DNA of 64,000 nucleotides. It comes from Planctomicrobium sp051465645. Lineage in GTDB: Bacteria > Planctomycetota > Planctomycetia > Planctomycetales > Planctomycetaceae. The notes beneath the pieces were generated by a model. The model saw only the letters and a program-made list of their open reading frames with translations. It did no database searches and was not told the origin of the DNA. Of the stretch, positions 24,893 through 33,987 are shown one piece after another (positions within the stretch are counted from its first letter, which is position 1; the number at the start of each line of letters is the position of its first letter). The stretch is taken from contig NZ_CP195790.1 of NCBI RefSeq assembly GCF_051465645.1, positions 4,960,001 to 5,024,000 of the forward strand, written 5' to 3'. A program made the position numbers and the translations under genes.

Positions 24893-25972
24893 TTATGGAA
24901 GTCGAACATGGACTTCTCCCCGGCCCACCACTTCTCCTGTCACAATTTGATTCGACTGGATGTTACGGACTCGAATGAGCTGGCCTTTACGGCCGGCCTG
25001 AAGTGCTTCAGCGACAGGAATGGTCACGACGAGTCTTCCTTTTTTTGCAATCAATCGAACCGGCTCTCTGGGCTGAACCAGAATCGGTTCCTCTTCGACC
25101 ACAACTTCCCCTACGTGTCGCGAGGTGACGATATCACCGGGTCGGAGTGGAGTTGAAACGCGGCGGCCGACGAGTTGAGAGGCTTTTAGCTGATCGAGAT
25201 GGCTGTCGACAAAGCGAACTTCTTCTCGAACGTTTTCACTGTCGATCTGATTTGAGCGATCCAGTGACGTTGCCGCGACGACGACGTTCTGACGCCGTGT
25301 TACTTCAAATGTTGCGGAACGTGCGAAGGCAATCTGTTCATTGCCGAAGATGCGAATCGTCAGCTGAGGGCGTCCCAGCGGCAACTGAGAAACAGGCATG
25401 ACTTCGATTCGAGGATGCTGGAGTCGTTGAGGATCGAGGCCGGCATTCGTCATGAATGGTGTGACGAGTTTGACATTCAGATCTTCCGGAAGAACTGCAA
25501 ACTGGTGGCAGAGTTTTGCGTGGACGAGTTCTTCAATTCCCAGATCAGTCAGTGTGACTGGAAGAGGCGGCGTGATCGTGACGATCTCTTCTCCAGAAAT
25601 CGCAATCGTGCTTCGTTCGAAACCGGCGAGTTGAATACGGATCTCGATGAACGAACGATCCAGTGTTAACTCTGAGTTTTGGTCGAATTTGGCCAGATCG
25701 AGGTTCTGCAATTCCGCACGGCGAGCGGGATTGTTATCGATGATGTCAGCGACGTCCCCGAGTCGGACTTGTGTTCGACTGACCGTCGTTGTTGGTTTGA
25801 GGCGGATGGCGGAACGCGCTGAGTCTGAGCTTTGAGCGAGCGCAAGACTGACGTTCCCCCATGCGATCATCGTGGCGATGACGCAGAGGATTTGCTGTGA
25901 ACGGATATGATGTGAACGCAGGAACACGTTCTCTCCAACTTCAGATCGCGTTTGGGAATTGACTGGCGACAT
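24893..25972 (-). CDS. flgA: Flagellar basal-body P-ring assembly chaperone
   Basis: The 359-residue protein has a hydrophobic export signal around residues 28-46 (ILCVIATMIAWGNVSLALAQ), after a longer than usual n-region; a start a few codons later (GTG at Val16) is possible. The C-terminal 140 residues contain an SAF-type domain (VVVAATSLDRSNQIDSENV) and the FlgA end region (ILVQPREPVRLIAKKGRLVV, then GQLIRVRNIQSNQIVTGEVV). FlgA acts in the periplasm to help FlgI polymerise. The gene lies between flgG and flgH, the usual place in non-enteric flagellar operons. Confidence 0.93.
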   Translation of the reverse strand: MSPVNSQTRSEVGENVFLRSHHIRSQQILCVIATMIAWGNVSLALAQSSDSARSAIRLKPTTTVSRTQVRLGDVADIIDNNPARRAELQNLDLAKFDQNSELTLDRSFIEIRIQLAGFERSTIAISGEEIVTITPPLPVTLTDLGIEELVHAKLCHQFAVLPEDLNVKLVTPFMTNAGLDPQRLQHPRIEVMPVSQLPLGRPQLTIRIFGNEQIAFARSATFEVTRRQNVVVAATSLDRSNQIDSENVREEVRFVDSHLDQLKASQLVGRRVSTPLRPGDIVTSRHVGEVVVEEEPILVQPREPVRLIAKKGRLVVTIPVAEALQAGRKGQLIRVRNIQSNQIVTGEVVGRGEVHVRLP

Positions 25973-26052
25973 TAGGCTGCTTGCGAACGGCTTTGACTGC
26001 CGTGCTGTGTTCTTAACGCCGTGTTCTTAACTCAGGTGAGGATCAACATGGC

Positions 26053-26850
26053 TTAACGTACGATGTTTGCCGAGGTTGATAGCATTTCGTCACCCGCCCG
26101 AATTGCCCGAGAGTTGATCTCGTAGGCACGTTGTGCGGAAATCAATCCGATCAATTCAGTGACCACTTCGACGTTGGAGCCTTCCAGTGCCCCCTGTCGA
26201 AGAAATCCCATTCCGTTTGTTCCGGGATTGGCAAGCGTCGGTGTCCCTGAGGCGGGAGTCGCAGCGTAAAGGTTGCCCCCTTCGCTGGAGAGTCCGGCTG
26301 GATTGGAGAATCGAGCCAACTGAATCTGTCCCAGTGTGACGACTGAATCCGGTGTTCCGGCCAGAGATGCGGAGATCGTTCCGTCCGTACCAATGTTCAG
26401 CGTGGTGAGGTCGACACCGTTCTGAATCGTGATCGGAGGATTCAGCAGATATCCGTCCGGGGTGACAAGCTGTCCGGTGGCGTCCATACGGAATGCACCA
26501 GCCCGGGTGTAACGCGTCTGCTGGTTCGGCAATTGCACGGAGAAGAATCCGTCCCCTTCCACTGAAACATCCAACGGGTTGTTCGTTTGTTCAATGTTGC
26601 CCGGGGTGAAAACCTTGGCAGTCCCCACGGCACGGACACCGCTTCCGATCTGCAATCCCGTTGGAGATTGTTGACCGGTGGCGACATCGGTTCCTGGCTG
26701 CTTCAACGTGGAATACAGCAGGTCTGCAAACGACAGATTGCTGCGTTTGAATCCTGTTGTGTTGACGTTGGCCAGGTTGTTGGCCGTATTGTCGATGAGA
26801 AGTTCTTGCGCCTTCATTCCTGTGGCGCTGGTGTACAGGGCACGTAACAT
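26053..26850 (-). CDS. flgG: Flagellar distal rod protein
   Basis: The 265-residue protein starts MLRALYTSATGMKAQELLID with NTANNLANVNTTGFKRSNLSF, the FlgG signature, has the central beta segment (LDVSVEGDGFFSVQLPNQQTRYTRAGAFRMD) and ends with the conserved GFLRQGALEGSNVEVVTELI and SAQRAYEINSRAIRAGDEML helices. Length matches the family (about 260). FlgG forms the distal rod. Its ATG is two bases after the flgF stop, so translation is probably coupled. Confidence 0.97.
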   Translation of the reverse strand: MLRALYTSATGMKAQELLIDNTANNLANVNTTGFKRSNLSFADLLYSTLKQPGTDVATGQQSPTGLQIGSGVRAVGTAKVFTPGNIEQTNNPLDVSVEGDGFFSVQLPNQQTRYTRAGAFRMDATGQLVTPDGYLLNPPITIQNGVDLTTLNIGTDGTISASLAGTPDSVVTLGQIQLARFSNPAGLSSEGGNLYAATPASGTPTLANPGTNGMGFLRQGALEGSNVEVVTELIGLISAQRAYEINSRAIRAGDEMLSTSANIVR

Positions 26851-26852
26851 GA

Positions 26853-27593
26853 CTAGACGCCTCCCTGAGAGAGAATGTGTCGCCCGATGGCTTCGTTAAT
26901 AAGTGTCATTGATTTCTGAGCCGCTTCCTGCCGTCGTTGAACGGCGATCATGTCGACCAGTTCGTGTACTGGCGAGACATTGGAACGTTCCCGAGTCCCC
27001 TGATGCATCACGGCTTCGGCATCCTCAGGAAGCAGGTCCGTCGGTGCCTGAAACAGTGTCGCCCCCGCAAACTTCAGTCTGTCTGGTTGGGCAAAGCGAA
27101 CAACATCGATCTTGCCGAGTTCGATGTTGTTCGCAAAGACGCGACCCTCTTCAGTGATACGGATCGAAGAAGAAGCGGTGTTCGGCGGAATGCTAATATT
27201 CTGGCCGCCAGCCTGTACTGGAAGATTGTCGACAGTGACCAACTGGCCTCCCTCGTTGAGATGGAATGCTCCATTTCGGGTGTAGAGAGGACCATCTGGA
27301 CCTTCGACGACAAAGAAGCCTTCTCCATCAAGGGCAACATCCAGGTGATGCCCTGTCTTCTCCAAAGGTCCGCTGCTGAAATCAATATAGGTTTCTCCAG
27401 CGTGGACTCCGTGAGACGAAAAGTTCACGGCGCTCTTCAGTTCCTGATCGAACTGGTTCTCTTTGGAATCGTGGATCAGTGATTGCCGGCGATACCCCGG
27501 CATCTGTGCATGAGCAAGGTTCTGCGCGATCAATTCGTGCTGCCGTGCTGCCGCTTCCATCGCCGAAGCAGCGCTGTACAGTCCGTTGATCAT
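26853..27593 (-). CDS. flgF: Flagellar proximal rod protein FlgF
   Basis: The 246-residue protein has the rod-family N-terminus MINGLYSAASAMEAAARQHE then LIAQNLAHAQMPGYRRQ, a middle beta domain with LDVALDGEGFFVVEGPDGPLYTRNGAF, and a C-terminal helix VHELVDMIAVQRRQEAAQKS. It differs from FlgG in the usual way (ALDGEGFFVV; shorter). The tip motif is less conserved than in FlgG, so FlgF is called from order and similarity. It is the first gene of the minus flagellar arm, 458 bases from the divergent fliL gene. Confidence 0.88.
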   Translation of the reverse strand: MINGLYSAASAMEAAARQHELIAQNLAHAQMPGYRRQSLIHDSKENQFDQELKSAVNFSSHGVHAGETYIDFSSGPLEKTGHHLDVALDGEGFFVVEGPDGPLYTRNGAFHLNEGGQLVTVDNLPVQAGGQNISIPPNTASSSIRITEEGRVFANNIELGKIDVVRFAQPDRLKFAGATLFQAPTDLLPEDAEAVMHQGTRERSNVSPVHELVDMIAVQRRQEAAQKSMTLINEAIGRHILSQGGV

Positions 27594-28051
27594 GTCTTGT
27601 CACTCCCTGACTGATGGCAGTTCGACTTTGCTTCGTCTGATACCCCCTCTGAAGCGGCATTTTTTGCCGATCGATTTCGGGAAACAGACTGTGTCGAATC
27701 TTCTTTCTTTCTCGACACGTGAGTCGCGGTGTGATCAGGAAGAATGTAGCGGTTGTGTGGATTGTCTTGTTTGTTGGGTGTGAATCTTCTCAGGGCTGCC
27801 TGTTTTTACATTTCAAATAGAAGAGATAGGGGTTGTGGCGAGGTCGAGTGGGCTGCTTGAGTCATTCTTGAAGTAGGCGCTCGTTTTTTTCAGACGGGAC
27901 TTTGGGAAAGACTTACATCCCTCAAAGTTCAACATTGTTTTGCGTCGACTATATGGTGAAGGCGGCAGGGCTTCGTTTGAGGAGCGCCGCAAGAATGAAT
28001 CGAATACCCCTGATGGTTCGTCAGGAGGTGTTCAATGTTCAGGAATGTGAC
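27594..28051. other. Divergent regulatory region between the two flagellar arms
   Basis: This 458-bp gap must hold the promoters of the flgF arm (minus) and the fliL arm (plus). I could not find a convincing sigma-28 (TAAA...GCCGATAA) or sigma-54 (GG-N10-GC) match; TTTTTTGCCGATCG at 27660-27673 resembles only the -10 half of a sigma-28 site. A perfect AGGAGGTG at 28023-28030 precedes an ATG at 28035 that opens a 34-codon frame overlapping the fliL start out of phase. Confidence 0.45.
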
Positions 28052-28678
28052 ATGGCGGATCAAACATCGGGTTCTGAAGGAACCGCCGGGGCTGCGAAGG
28101 CTTCATCTGGCGGGATTGTCCCCTGGATCATCGTCGGGCTGATTTCGTGCGTCGTTGGATCGCTCGTTCCGTTTGCAATGGCGATGCTGAATGCACCTGC
28201 TGCCGCACATGGAACAGACGGCTCAGAAGATGGGGCCGGAGTTGATATCGATTCCGGGCATGGGAGCGGTCATGGATCGTCCGACTCGAAATCCGGACAC
28301 GGCAGCGACCACGGAAAAGGGGCCGGTGGAACTGGTAGTTCTTCGCCGAACAAGGGGGCGATGGCCTTCATTTCTTATGGCGACGTCACGGTTAATCTCG
28401 ACGAGCAACGGCTGAATCGCTATTTGCGTATCAAAATTGTTCTGCAAACCCGACGCGCTGATGAGTCGGCCGTTAAGGCTGCGATCAGCGAGAAGGAACT
28501 CCTGCTCAGAAACTGGCTTGTCAGTCACTTGTCTGACAAGGAACTGGACGAGATCCGCGGGAAAGCAGGGCAGAATATGTTGCGTCGGGAGATTCGGGAT
28601 TACTTCAACGCGTCCCTTTTTCCTGACCATGTCGAACGTGTGTACGACGTTCTTTTTCAGGAATTCAACGTGCAATAG
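28052..28678 (+). CDS. fliL: Flagellar basal-body-associated protein FliL
   Basis: The ATG at 28052 with AGGAA six bases upstream gives 208 residues: a short cytoplasmic start, one membrane segment (IVPWIIVGLISCVVGSLVPF), a 55-residue linker unusually rich in Gly, His, Ser and Asp (repeats of GHGS and DHG), and the FliL domain (VTVNLDEQRLNRYLRIKIVL ... LRREIRDYFNASLFPDHVERVYDVLFQEFNV). FliL surrounds the stator and supports torque. The frame is open upstream to 27902, but those codons do not look like a FliL start. The fliM gene follows after about 55 bases. Confidence 0.9.
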   Translation: MADQTSGSEGTAGAAKASSGGIVPWIIVGLISCVVGSLVPFAMAMLNAPAAAHGTDGSEDGAGVDIDSGHGSGHGSSDSKSGHGSDHGKGAGGTGSSSPNKGAMAFISYGDVTVNLDEQRLNRYLRIKIVLQTRRADESAVKAAISEKELLLRNWLVSHLSDKELDEIRGKAGQNMLRREIRDYFNASLFPDHVERVYDVLFQEFNVQ

Positions 28679-28732
28679 TGAGTTGCAGTCTCTGGAATCC
28701 CAGCCTGCAACTGCAGTTGCTTTAATGTGTTC

Positions 28733-29674
28733 ATGTCTTATTTGCAGCCCGTCATGTCAGACGATGTGTCCCCCAGTCTGCTCGACTTTTCCAGTCCACG
28801 TCGGCCGCCAAACGAAGCGTTACGGCAGTTGGCGGCATGGCAGTCGAACGTGTGCGCGCTGACACGGGATCATTGGGCGTCGCTGCTGTCACGTCCGGTC
28901 GGACTGACGCCAGGCAAGATTGAACCTGTTCAATACTACTCCGCGATGCAGCAATTGCCTGAAAATGGACTGGGTGTCTACTTCTCCATTGGCGAGTCTC
29001 TGCTTCCATCGATGATGGTGTTCTCTGCGCGCCAGATTCAGGCGTTGCTTGCTGATTTGCTGGATTTGCCCGGCGGGAAGTGGCCGGAACCGGCTCGACT
29101 GACTGCGGTTGAAGATTCCATGCTGGAACTGCTGTTTCAGAAACTTGCGGAATCGATCGGCGATGGATGGCCGGGTGATCAGGCACTGGCCTGTCGCTTC
29201 CTGGAGACGACAAATAAGCCGCAACGAACCCGACTTTTCCCGGGCGGCTCCCAGATGTTCGCGCTCAAAGTCACTATTGATTCCCGTTTTGGCGAAGATC
29301 CCGTCACCTGGCTCATGTTGAAAGAGGAAACAGAACGGTTTCTTCTGGAGCAGCTTGGGAGTGAACCGACGGAAGATGGGATGTCGCACCCTGATCTGGT
29401 GGCACTGACTGAACGTGTTCCATTGGATCTTGTTGTGGAACTTGGAAAGGCTGATTTGTCGATGTCGCAAGTAGACAATCTGTCTGTTGGCGACGTTCTG
29501 ATCCTGAATCAGCTGGTCAGCCGCCCATTGGTTGCAAGTCTGGAAGGACAGGTGAAATGGGTCGGTCTTCCAAAACGCATCGGAGGCCGTCAGGCGTTTG
29601 AGATCACTCAGGTGATCGAAAGCGGCAATATTAGCGCGATCCCGATCTCTGAAGAGGCAAAGTCTGCTAGCTGA
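28733..29674 (+). CDS. fliM: Flagellar motor switch protein FliM, divergent
   Basis: From ATG 28733 (an alternative is 28754) the product has 313 residues. The C-terminal 75 residues form a clear SpoA/FliN-type domain (LGKADLSMSQVDNLSVGDVL then ILNQLVSRPLVASLEGQVKW). The middle part (FSIGESLLPSMMVFSARQIQALLADLLD ... RFLEQLG-type helices) fits FliM's CheC-like domain by length and by its place before fliN. The N-terminal LSQxEIDxLL motif that binds CheY-P in typical FliM is missing from both start choices. FliM forms the C-ring with FliN and FliG. Identification is by SpoA domain and context. Confidence 0.8.
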   Translation: MSYLQPVMSDDVSPSLLDFSSPRRPPNEALRQLAAWQSNVCALTRDHWASLLSRPVGLTPGKIEPVQYYSAMQQLPENGLGVYFSIGESLLPSMMVFSARQIQALLADLLDLPGGKWPEPARLTAVEDSMLELLFQKLAESIGDGWPGDQALACRFLETTNKPQRTRLFPGGSQMFALKVTIDSRFGEDPVTWLMLKEETERFLLEQLGSEPTEDGMSHPDLVALTERVPLDLVVELGKADLSMSQVDNLSVGDVLILNQLVSRPLVASLEGQVKWVGLPKRIGGRQAFEITQVIESGNISAIPISEEAKSAS

Positions 29675-29731
29675 TATTGCGGCAGAGGGCATTTCTCTGC
29701 GATAGATCCTTTGAATTCAAAGGAGTCTGTC

Positions 29732-30112
29732 ATGCCATTCGAGGATCAAAACAGCCTGGCCGATCAAGCTGATGCCACGGTCTATCCTGTGGAGTTTCCG
29801 GTCGCCGGAGGCCCTCAGCTTTCCGCAACGCGAGCGCCACTGCGCCGGTTCTACGATGTGAATATGCCGGTCTCAGTCGAACTGGGACGGACATCGATGC
29901 CCATTGGCGAATTGCTGCACCTTTCTGAAGGGGCAGTCATTCAGCTGGATCGAATGGTCAGTCAGCCGGTTGACATTATTGCTCAAGGCGTCCGTCTTGC
30001 ACGAGGAGAAGTGGTGGTCGTCGATGATCGCTACGCCGTGCGCATTACAGAGATTGAGTCATCTGAATCTCAAACCCGATCAGACTCCAGTGAGATCCCG
30101 AGCCGGAAATGA
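29732..30112 (+). CDS. fliN: Flagellar motor switch protein FliN
   Basis: ATG 29732 follows AAGGAG with good spacing and gives 126 residues. After a 45-residue variable N-terminus comes a SpoA domain, FYDVNMPVSVELGRTSMPIGELLHLSEGAVIQL then VSQPVDIIAQGVRLARGEVVVVDDRYAVRITEI, a full match to FliN. FliN builds the lower C-ring and takes part in switching and export. Its TGA overlaps the fliO ATG (ATGA at 30109-30112), so the two are translationally coupled. Confidence 0.95.
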   Translation: MPFEDQNSLADQADATVYPVEFPVAGGPQLSATRAPLRRFYDVNMPVSVELGRTSMPIGELLHLSEGAVIQLDRMVSQPVDIIAQGVRLARGEVVVVDDRYAVRITEIESSESQTRSDSSEIPSRK

Positions 30113-30903
30113 AGTCGAAACTCCTCCGCATTGCCACCGCTGTCGTGATTGTGGGAATCGGTTCGCTGATTCCGGCAGTCGGGGGAGAAGTACGTTCGGC
30201 ACCTGCTCACTCAAAGCATATCCAGCACCTTTCATTTGATCTGTCTCAGAACGATGCTCCTGCATTTCTGGACATGACAACCGCACCGGAACTGGAATCA
30301 TCATTACTGAAACTGTCCTCCCACGAGATCCCTGCGCTTCAGACTCCTCCTGCAGGTGAACAGAGACACTCAACTGCAAACGTGACTGAAGTAGCGACTG
30401 AAGCAGCGACTGGAGCCGTAACTCTTGCCGTGACTCCCGCAGTGACGCAGGAACGGGTTCAGCAGGTTCGCGAGGCTGCTCGCGGTCAGATGAAAGAAGC
30501 GTTTATCAAGGAAGGACACGAAGCGACCAGCAATCGTGATCAACTGACTGCTGAGTTCTTCAGCGTGATGCGATGGACGGTCGTTGTGCTTGTCATTGGC
30601 GGATGTGTTGCAGTTGGCCTGAAGAAGATGCCTCATATGCAACGCCCGCAAGTCACCGGGGGCAAGATGTCCCTTGTTGAAACATTGCCTCTTGGTCGGC
30701 ATCAGATGTTGAATCTGGTACAGGCCGGAGGAGAACGATTCCTGGTTGCGACAGATGCAGCAGGAATCAAATCGGTCACTCTCCTGCCAGCCTGGGAGAC
30801 CGATGTTGAGGTTGAAGACGAAACCCCTGTCTTAAAAGCAAATCCTGATCTTGCGGCCAGAACTCCATTCGAAAAGTTGGTCGCACGATCCAAATCCGCC
30901 TGA
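30109..30903 (+). CDS. fliO: FliO-like flagellar export-gate assembly protein
   Basis: The 264-residue protein has an N-terminal signal or anchor (LLRIATAVVIVGIGSLIPAV), a 130-residue probably external region that includes a Val/Ala/Thr-rich repeat (EVATEAATGAVTLAVTPAVT), a membrane segment at about 148-168 (WTVVVLVIGGCVAVGL), and a cytoplasmic FliO domain (SLVETLPLGRHQMLNLVQAG ... FLVATDAAGIKSVTLL). FliO helps FliP oligomerise in the export gate. The external region is long for the family. It overlaps fliN by four bases and fliP follows. Confidence 0.85.
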   Translation: MKSKLLRIATAVVIVGIGSLIPAVGGEVRSAPAHSKHIQHLSFDLSQNDAPAFLDMTTAPELESSLLKLSSHEIPALQTPPAGEQRHSTANVTEVATEAATGAVTLAVTPAVTQERVQQVREAARGQMKEAFIKEGHEATSNRDQLTAEFFSVMRWTVVVLVIGGCVAVGLKKMPHMQRPQVTGGKMSLVETLPLGRHQMLNLVQAGGERFLVATDAAGIKSVTLLPAWETDVEVEDETPVLKANPDLAARTPFEKLVARSKSA

Positions 30904-31074
30904 ATCACATCCCATCCTTTTTCATGTCTTTAACCGATAGAAGTGAGTTTCGTTCTGACTTGAATATGAAGTCGATGCAATGAGCATCTCATTATTCAGG
31001 ACAGAGGCGGCGCAAGCGTGCTTGTGGACCAGAATAAAGTGGTCTGCTTTCATGATTGCTATGTCGCGGGCACT

Positions 31075-31752
31075 ATGAACGATCCTACGACCTTTTCACG
31101 ATTGCTTGAAACTCAGGCATTCCAGGAGATGTCGCCACAGCTCAAGGTGGCGTTGTTTCTGGGGATGATGACGTTCTTGTCGTCGGCACTTGTGACAATG
31201 ACCGCGTTCACGCGAATTGTAATTGTGCTGTCGTTCATTCGTCGTGCGCTCTCGACTCAGGAAATTCCTCCGACTCAGGTGATCATCGGACTGGCGCTCT
31301 TTCTGACCATGTTCGTGATGGCCCCGACTTTCCACGAGATCGAGTCGAAGGCGGTTGTTCCGTATCTGGATGAATCGATCAACGGTGCGGATGCGTGGAG
31401 GATCGGGTCGAATGCCCTGAAAACCTTCATGCTGAAACAGACCAGAAAAGAAGATCTGGCCCTGTTTGTTGAACTCTCCGGCATGGACGAAGCAATTTCT
31501 CCATCTGCTGTTCCGATGACAACGTTGCTGCCAGCGTTTGTGATCAGCGAATTGAAAACCTCATTCATCATGGGGTTCTGTCTGTACCTTCCATTTGTGC
31601 TGATCGATCTTGTGATGTCCGTCATTCTGATGGCTCTCGGGATGATGATGATGCCTCCGGTCGTTGTTTCGACACCATGCAAAATTTTGTTGTTTGTGCT
31701 TGTTGACGGATGGCACCTGATTGCGAGAGCGCTCAGCCTCAGCTTTGGTTGA
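31075..31752 (+). CDS. fliP: Flagellar export-gate protein FliP
   Basis: ATG 31075 gives 225 residues (the frame is open up to GTG 31018). Conserved FliP blocks are present: FLGMMTFLSSALVTMTAFTR, IVIVLSFIRRALSTQEIPPT, QVIIGLALFLTMFVMAPTF, KTFMLKQTRKEDLALFVEL, LLPAFVISELKTSFIMGFC and MALGMMMMPPVVVS. Four membrane segments are evident. The separate signal peptide of the enteric protein is absent, as in many other phyla. FliP is the core of the FliPQR gate. fliQ and fliR, which normally follow, are not here; flhA starts 74 bases later. Confidence 0.96.
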   Translation: MNDPTTFSRLLETQAFQEMSPQLKVALFLGMMTFLSSALVTMTAFTRIVIVLSFIRRALSTQEIPPTQVIIGLALFLTMFVMAPTFHEIESKAVVPYLDESINGADAWRIGSNALKTFMLKQTRKEDLALFVELSGMDEAISPSAVPMTTLLPAFVISELKTSFIMGFCLYLPFVLIDLVMSVILMALGMMMMPPVVVSTPCKILLFVLVDGWHLIARALSLSFG

Positions 31753-31826
31753 CGACGTTCCTTAATGATGCGGACGCATTTTGAACCTGAGAATCACTGG
31801 CACCTGACTGATGTTTTTCTGACTGT

Positions 31827-33944
31827 ATGACAACCGCCACCGCACCAACTCGACGCTCCTTGCTCACTCAGCCTGAGACAATCCTGTCGATTGGCATGCT
31901 GGGTGTGCTGGTGATCATGCTGCTTCCGCTGCCGCCGTTCCTGTTGGATATGCTGCTTGCCGGAAATCTCAGCGTGAGCATTCTGCTGTTGCTGATTACG
32001 TTGAATACACGTCGGGCTTTGGATCTGGCTGTCTTCCCGTCGCTGCTTCTGCTGCTGACATTGTTCCGCCTGTCGTTGAACGTGGCGACCACCCGATTGA
32101 TTCTGCTCACTGGTCATGCTGGTGAGATCGTGAACGCCTTCGGAAACTTTGTGGTTGGCGGAAACCTTGTTGTCGGGATGGTGATCTTCCTGATTCTGAT
32201 CGTGATCCAGTTTGTGGTCATCACAAAAGGGGCCGGTCGCATTTCCGAGGTTGCTGCACGCTTTACACTCGATGCATTGCCAGGCAAGCAGATGGCGATC
32301 GATGCCGAACTGAATGCAGGCGCGATTGATGAAACAACGGCTCGGAAACGACGGACCGAACTGGCTCAGGAGACCGAGTTCTATGGAGCGATGGACGGGG
32401 CGAGCAAGTTTGTTCGCGGAGATGCCATCGCTGGATTGCTGATCACCGCGATCAACCTGATCGGCGGAATCATTATCGGTGTCTCGCGAGGGATGTCCGT
32501 TTCGCAGTCCGTTTCGCTCTATTCGATCTTGAGTATCGGGGATGGTCTCGTCTCACAGGTGCCAGCACTGATTATTGCCGTTGCGGCAGCGATGCTGACC
32601 ACGAAGGCGACGTCGGATTCGAATCTCGGTCAGGAAATTGAAGGTCAACTGCTGAAACGTGAACGCCCACTCTATATCGGAGCAGGTGTTCTGGCGGTCA
32701 TGTCTCTCGTTCCTGGACTGCCGAAGCTTCCGTTTCTCGCAATTTCTGGTGGATTGCTGGTTTATCTGGCGAGTCGAAAACAGAAGGAAAAGAAAGTCGA
32801 AGAAGCTGCACCGGCACCGACGGCTCCCCGAGAGATCAATCCTGACGATGAGATGCGGGAATTCCTCGCGACAGATCGGGCGACCATTGAAGTGGGGGCA
32901 AGGCTGCTTCCATTAATCAGCCCTAAGAATTCAAAAGGTCTCGCAGAGCGGATTCGCAGCTTGCGGCAAGATTTCTCCCGTGAGAAAGGAATCTGGATTC
33001 CTCCGATCCGTGTTCGAAGTCAGTTGCAACTGGAACCTGATCAATACCGGATCATGATTGCTGGTCGTCAAGTCGGCATCGGGATTCTGCGTCCGGACCG
33101 ACAGCTTGCCATTGCACCGGAAAACGTTCGGGTTGATATCCCCGGCGAGGTGACTCGAGAGCCGGCATTTGATCTCGCTGCCAAGTGGATCGATACCGCA
33201 CTCACAAAACAGGCGGAAGCCAATGGCTATACCGTTGTCGATGCTGTCAGTGTTTTGATTACGCATCTTGGTGAGATCCTGAAACGACATGGGCACGAGC
33301 TGATTACGAGGGAGACCCTGAAGCAAATGCTTGAGCGTGTCCGTGAGTTTGCGCCGACCATCGTTGATGAACTCAAAGGTGAGACAGTCCGCATGGCTGT
33401 ACTGCATCAGGTCATCCAGCAACTGGCCGCAGAAGGAGTTCCTCTTTCTGATATGGCGCTGGTTCTGGAAGCGGTCGCCAATCATGGTGCTCAAGTCAAG
33501 ACAGCAGATGATTTGACGGATCGTGTTCGCGAAGAACTCGGGCGATTGGTTTGCGAGCGTTATAAATCGGCCGAAGGCCATCTGCGGATTATCGCTTTCG
33601 AACCACGACTCGAATCCAAGTTACGCGAGTCGTTACGTAATGGGCAAATTGCCTTGAGCCCGGCGCCAATGGAAGCGTTGATGAGAACCATCGGCGAACA
33701 TTATCAGGCCAGTGTGCGTGTGGATAAGCCGCTGGCGGTGATGACTGATCGATCGTTGAGGCGTCCGCTGAGACAGTTATTGATCAGAACGACTCCGGGG
33801 ATGGGCATGATTGCTTATTCCGAAGTGCCGGGAGAGACGTCATTGGACCCGGTCGCCATTCTGACCTATCCAGAGGTGTTTAAGGCCGAAGAGACAAAAC
33901 CAGTTGGGGCAACCCATTCGCAAATGGCTCAAGCAGTTGCTTGA
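31827..33944 (+). CDS. flhA: Flagellar export-apparatus protein FlhA
   Basis: The 705-residue protein has eight predicted membrane segments in the first half, with the FHIPEP-family motifs LAVFPSLLLLLTLFRLSLNVATTR, VVGMVIFLILIVIQFVVITKGAGRISEVAARF, LDALPGKQMAIDAELNAGAI and GASKFVRGDAIAGLLITAIN, and a soluble C-terminal domain from about 345. FlhA forms the nonameric ring of the export gate and receives chaperone-substrate complexes. Length agrees with the family (about 690). It follows fliP directly. Confidence 0.97.
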   Translation: MTTATAPTRRSLLTQPETILSIGMLGVLVIMLLPLPPFLLDMLLAGNLSVSILLLLITLNTRRALDLAVFPSLLLLLTLFRLSLNVATTRLILLTGHAGEIVNAFGNFVVGGNLVVGMVIFLILIVIQFVVITKGAGRISEVAARFTLDALPGKQMAIDAELNAGAIDETTARKRRTELAQETEFYGAMDGASKFVRGDAIAGLLITAINLIGGIIIGVSRGMSVSQSVSLYSILSIGDGLVSQVPALIIAVAAAMLTTKATSDSNLGQEIEGQLLKRERPLYIGAGVLAVMSLVPGLPKLPFLAISGGLLVYLASRKQKEKKVEEAAPAPTAPREINPDDEMREFLATDRATIEVGARLLPLISPKNSKGLAERIRSLRQDFSREKGIWIPPIRVRSQLQLEPDQYRIMIAGRQVGIGILRPDRQLAIAPENVRVDIPGEVTREPAFDLAAKWIDTALTKQAEANGYTVVDAVSVLITHLGEILKRHGHELITRETLKQMLERVREFAPTIVDELKGETVRMAVLHQVIQQLAAEGVPLSDMALVLEAVANHGAQVKTADDLTDRVREELGRLVCERYKSAEGHLRIIAFEPRLESKLRESLRNGQIALSPAPMEALMRTIGEHYQASVRVDKPLAVMTDRSLRRPLRQLLIRTTPGMGMIAYSEVPGETSLDPVAILTYPEVFKAEETKPVGATHSQMAQAVA

Positions 33945-33987
33945 GCATGACAGGGCTTCAAACCAGAGCTCGTAAGATTTTTTCACT

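Noticed and set aside
27594..28051. Sigma-28 or sigma-54 promoter in the divergent flagellar region
   Set aside because: Only a half match to the sigma-28 -10 box (GCCGATCG) was found, with no TAAA box at the right distance and no GG-N10-GC pair.
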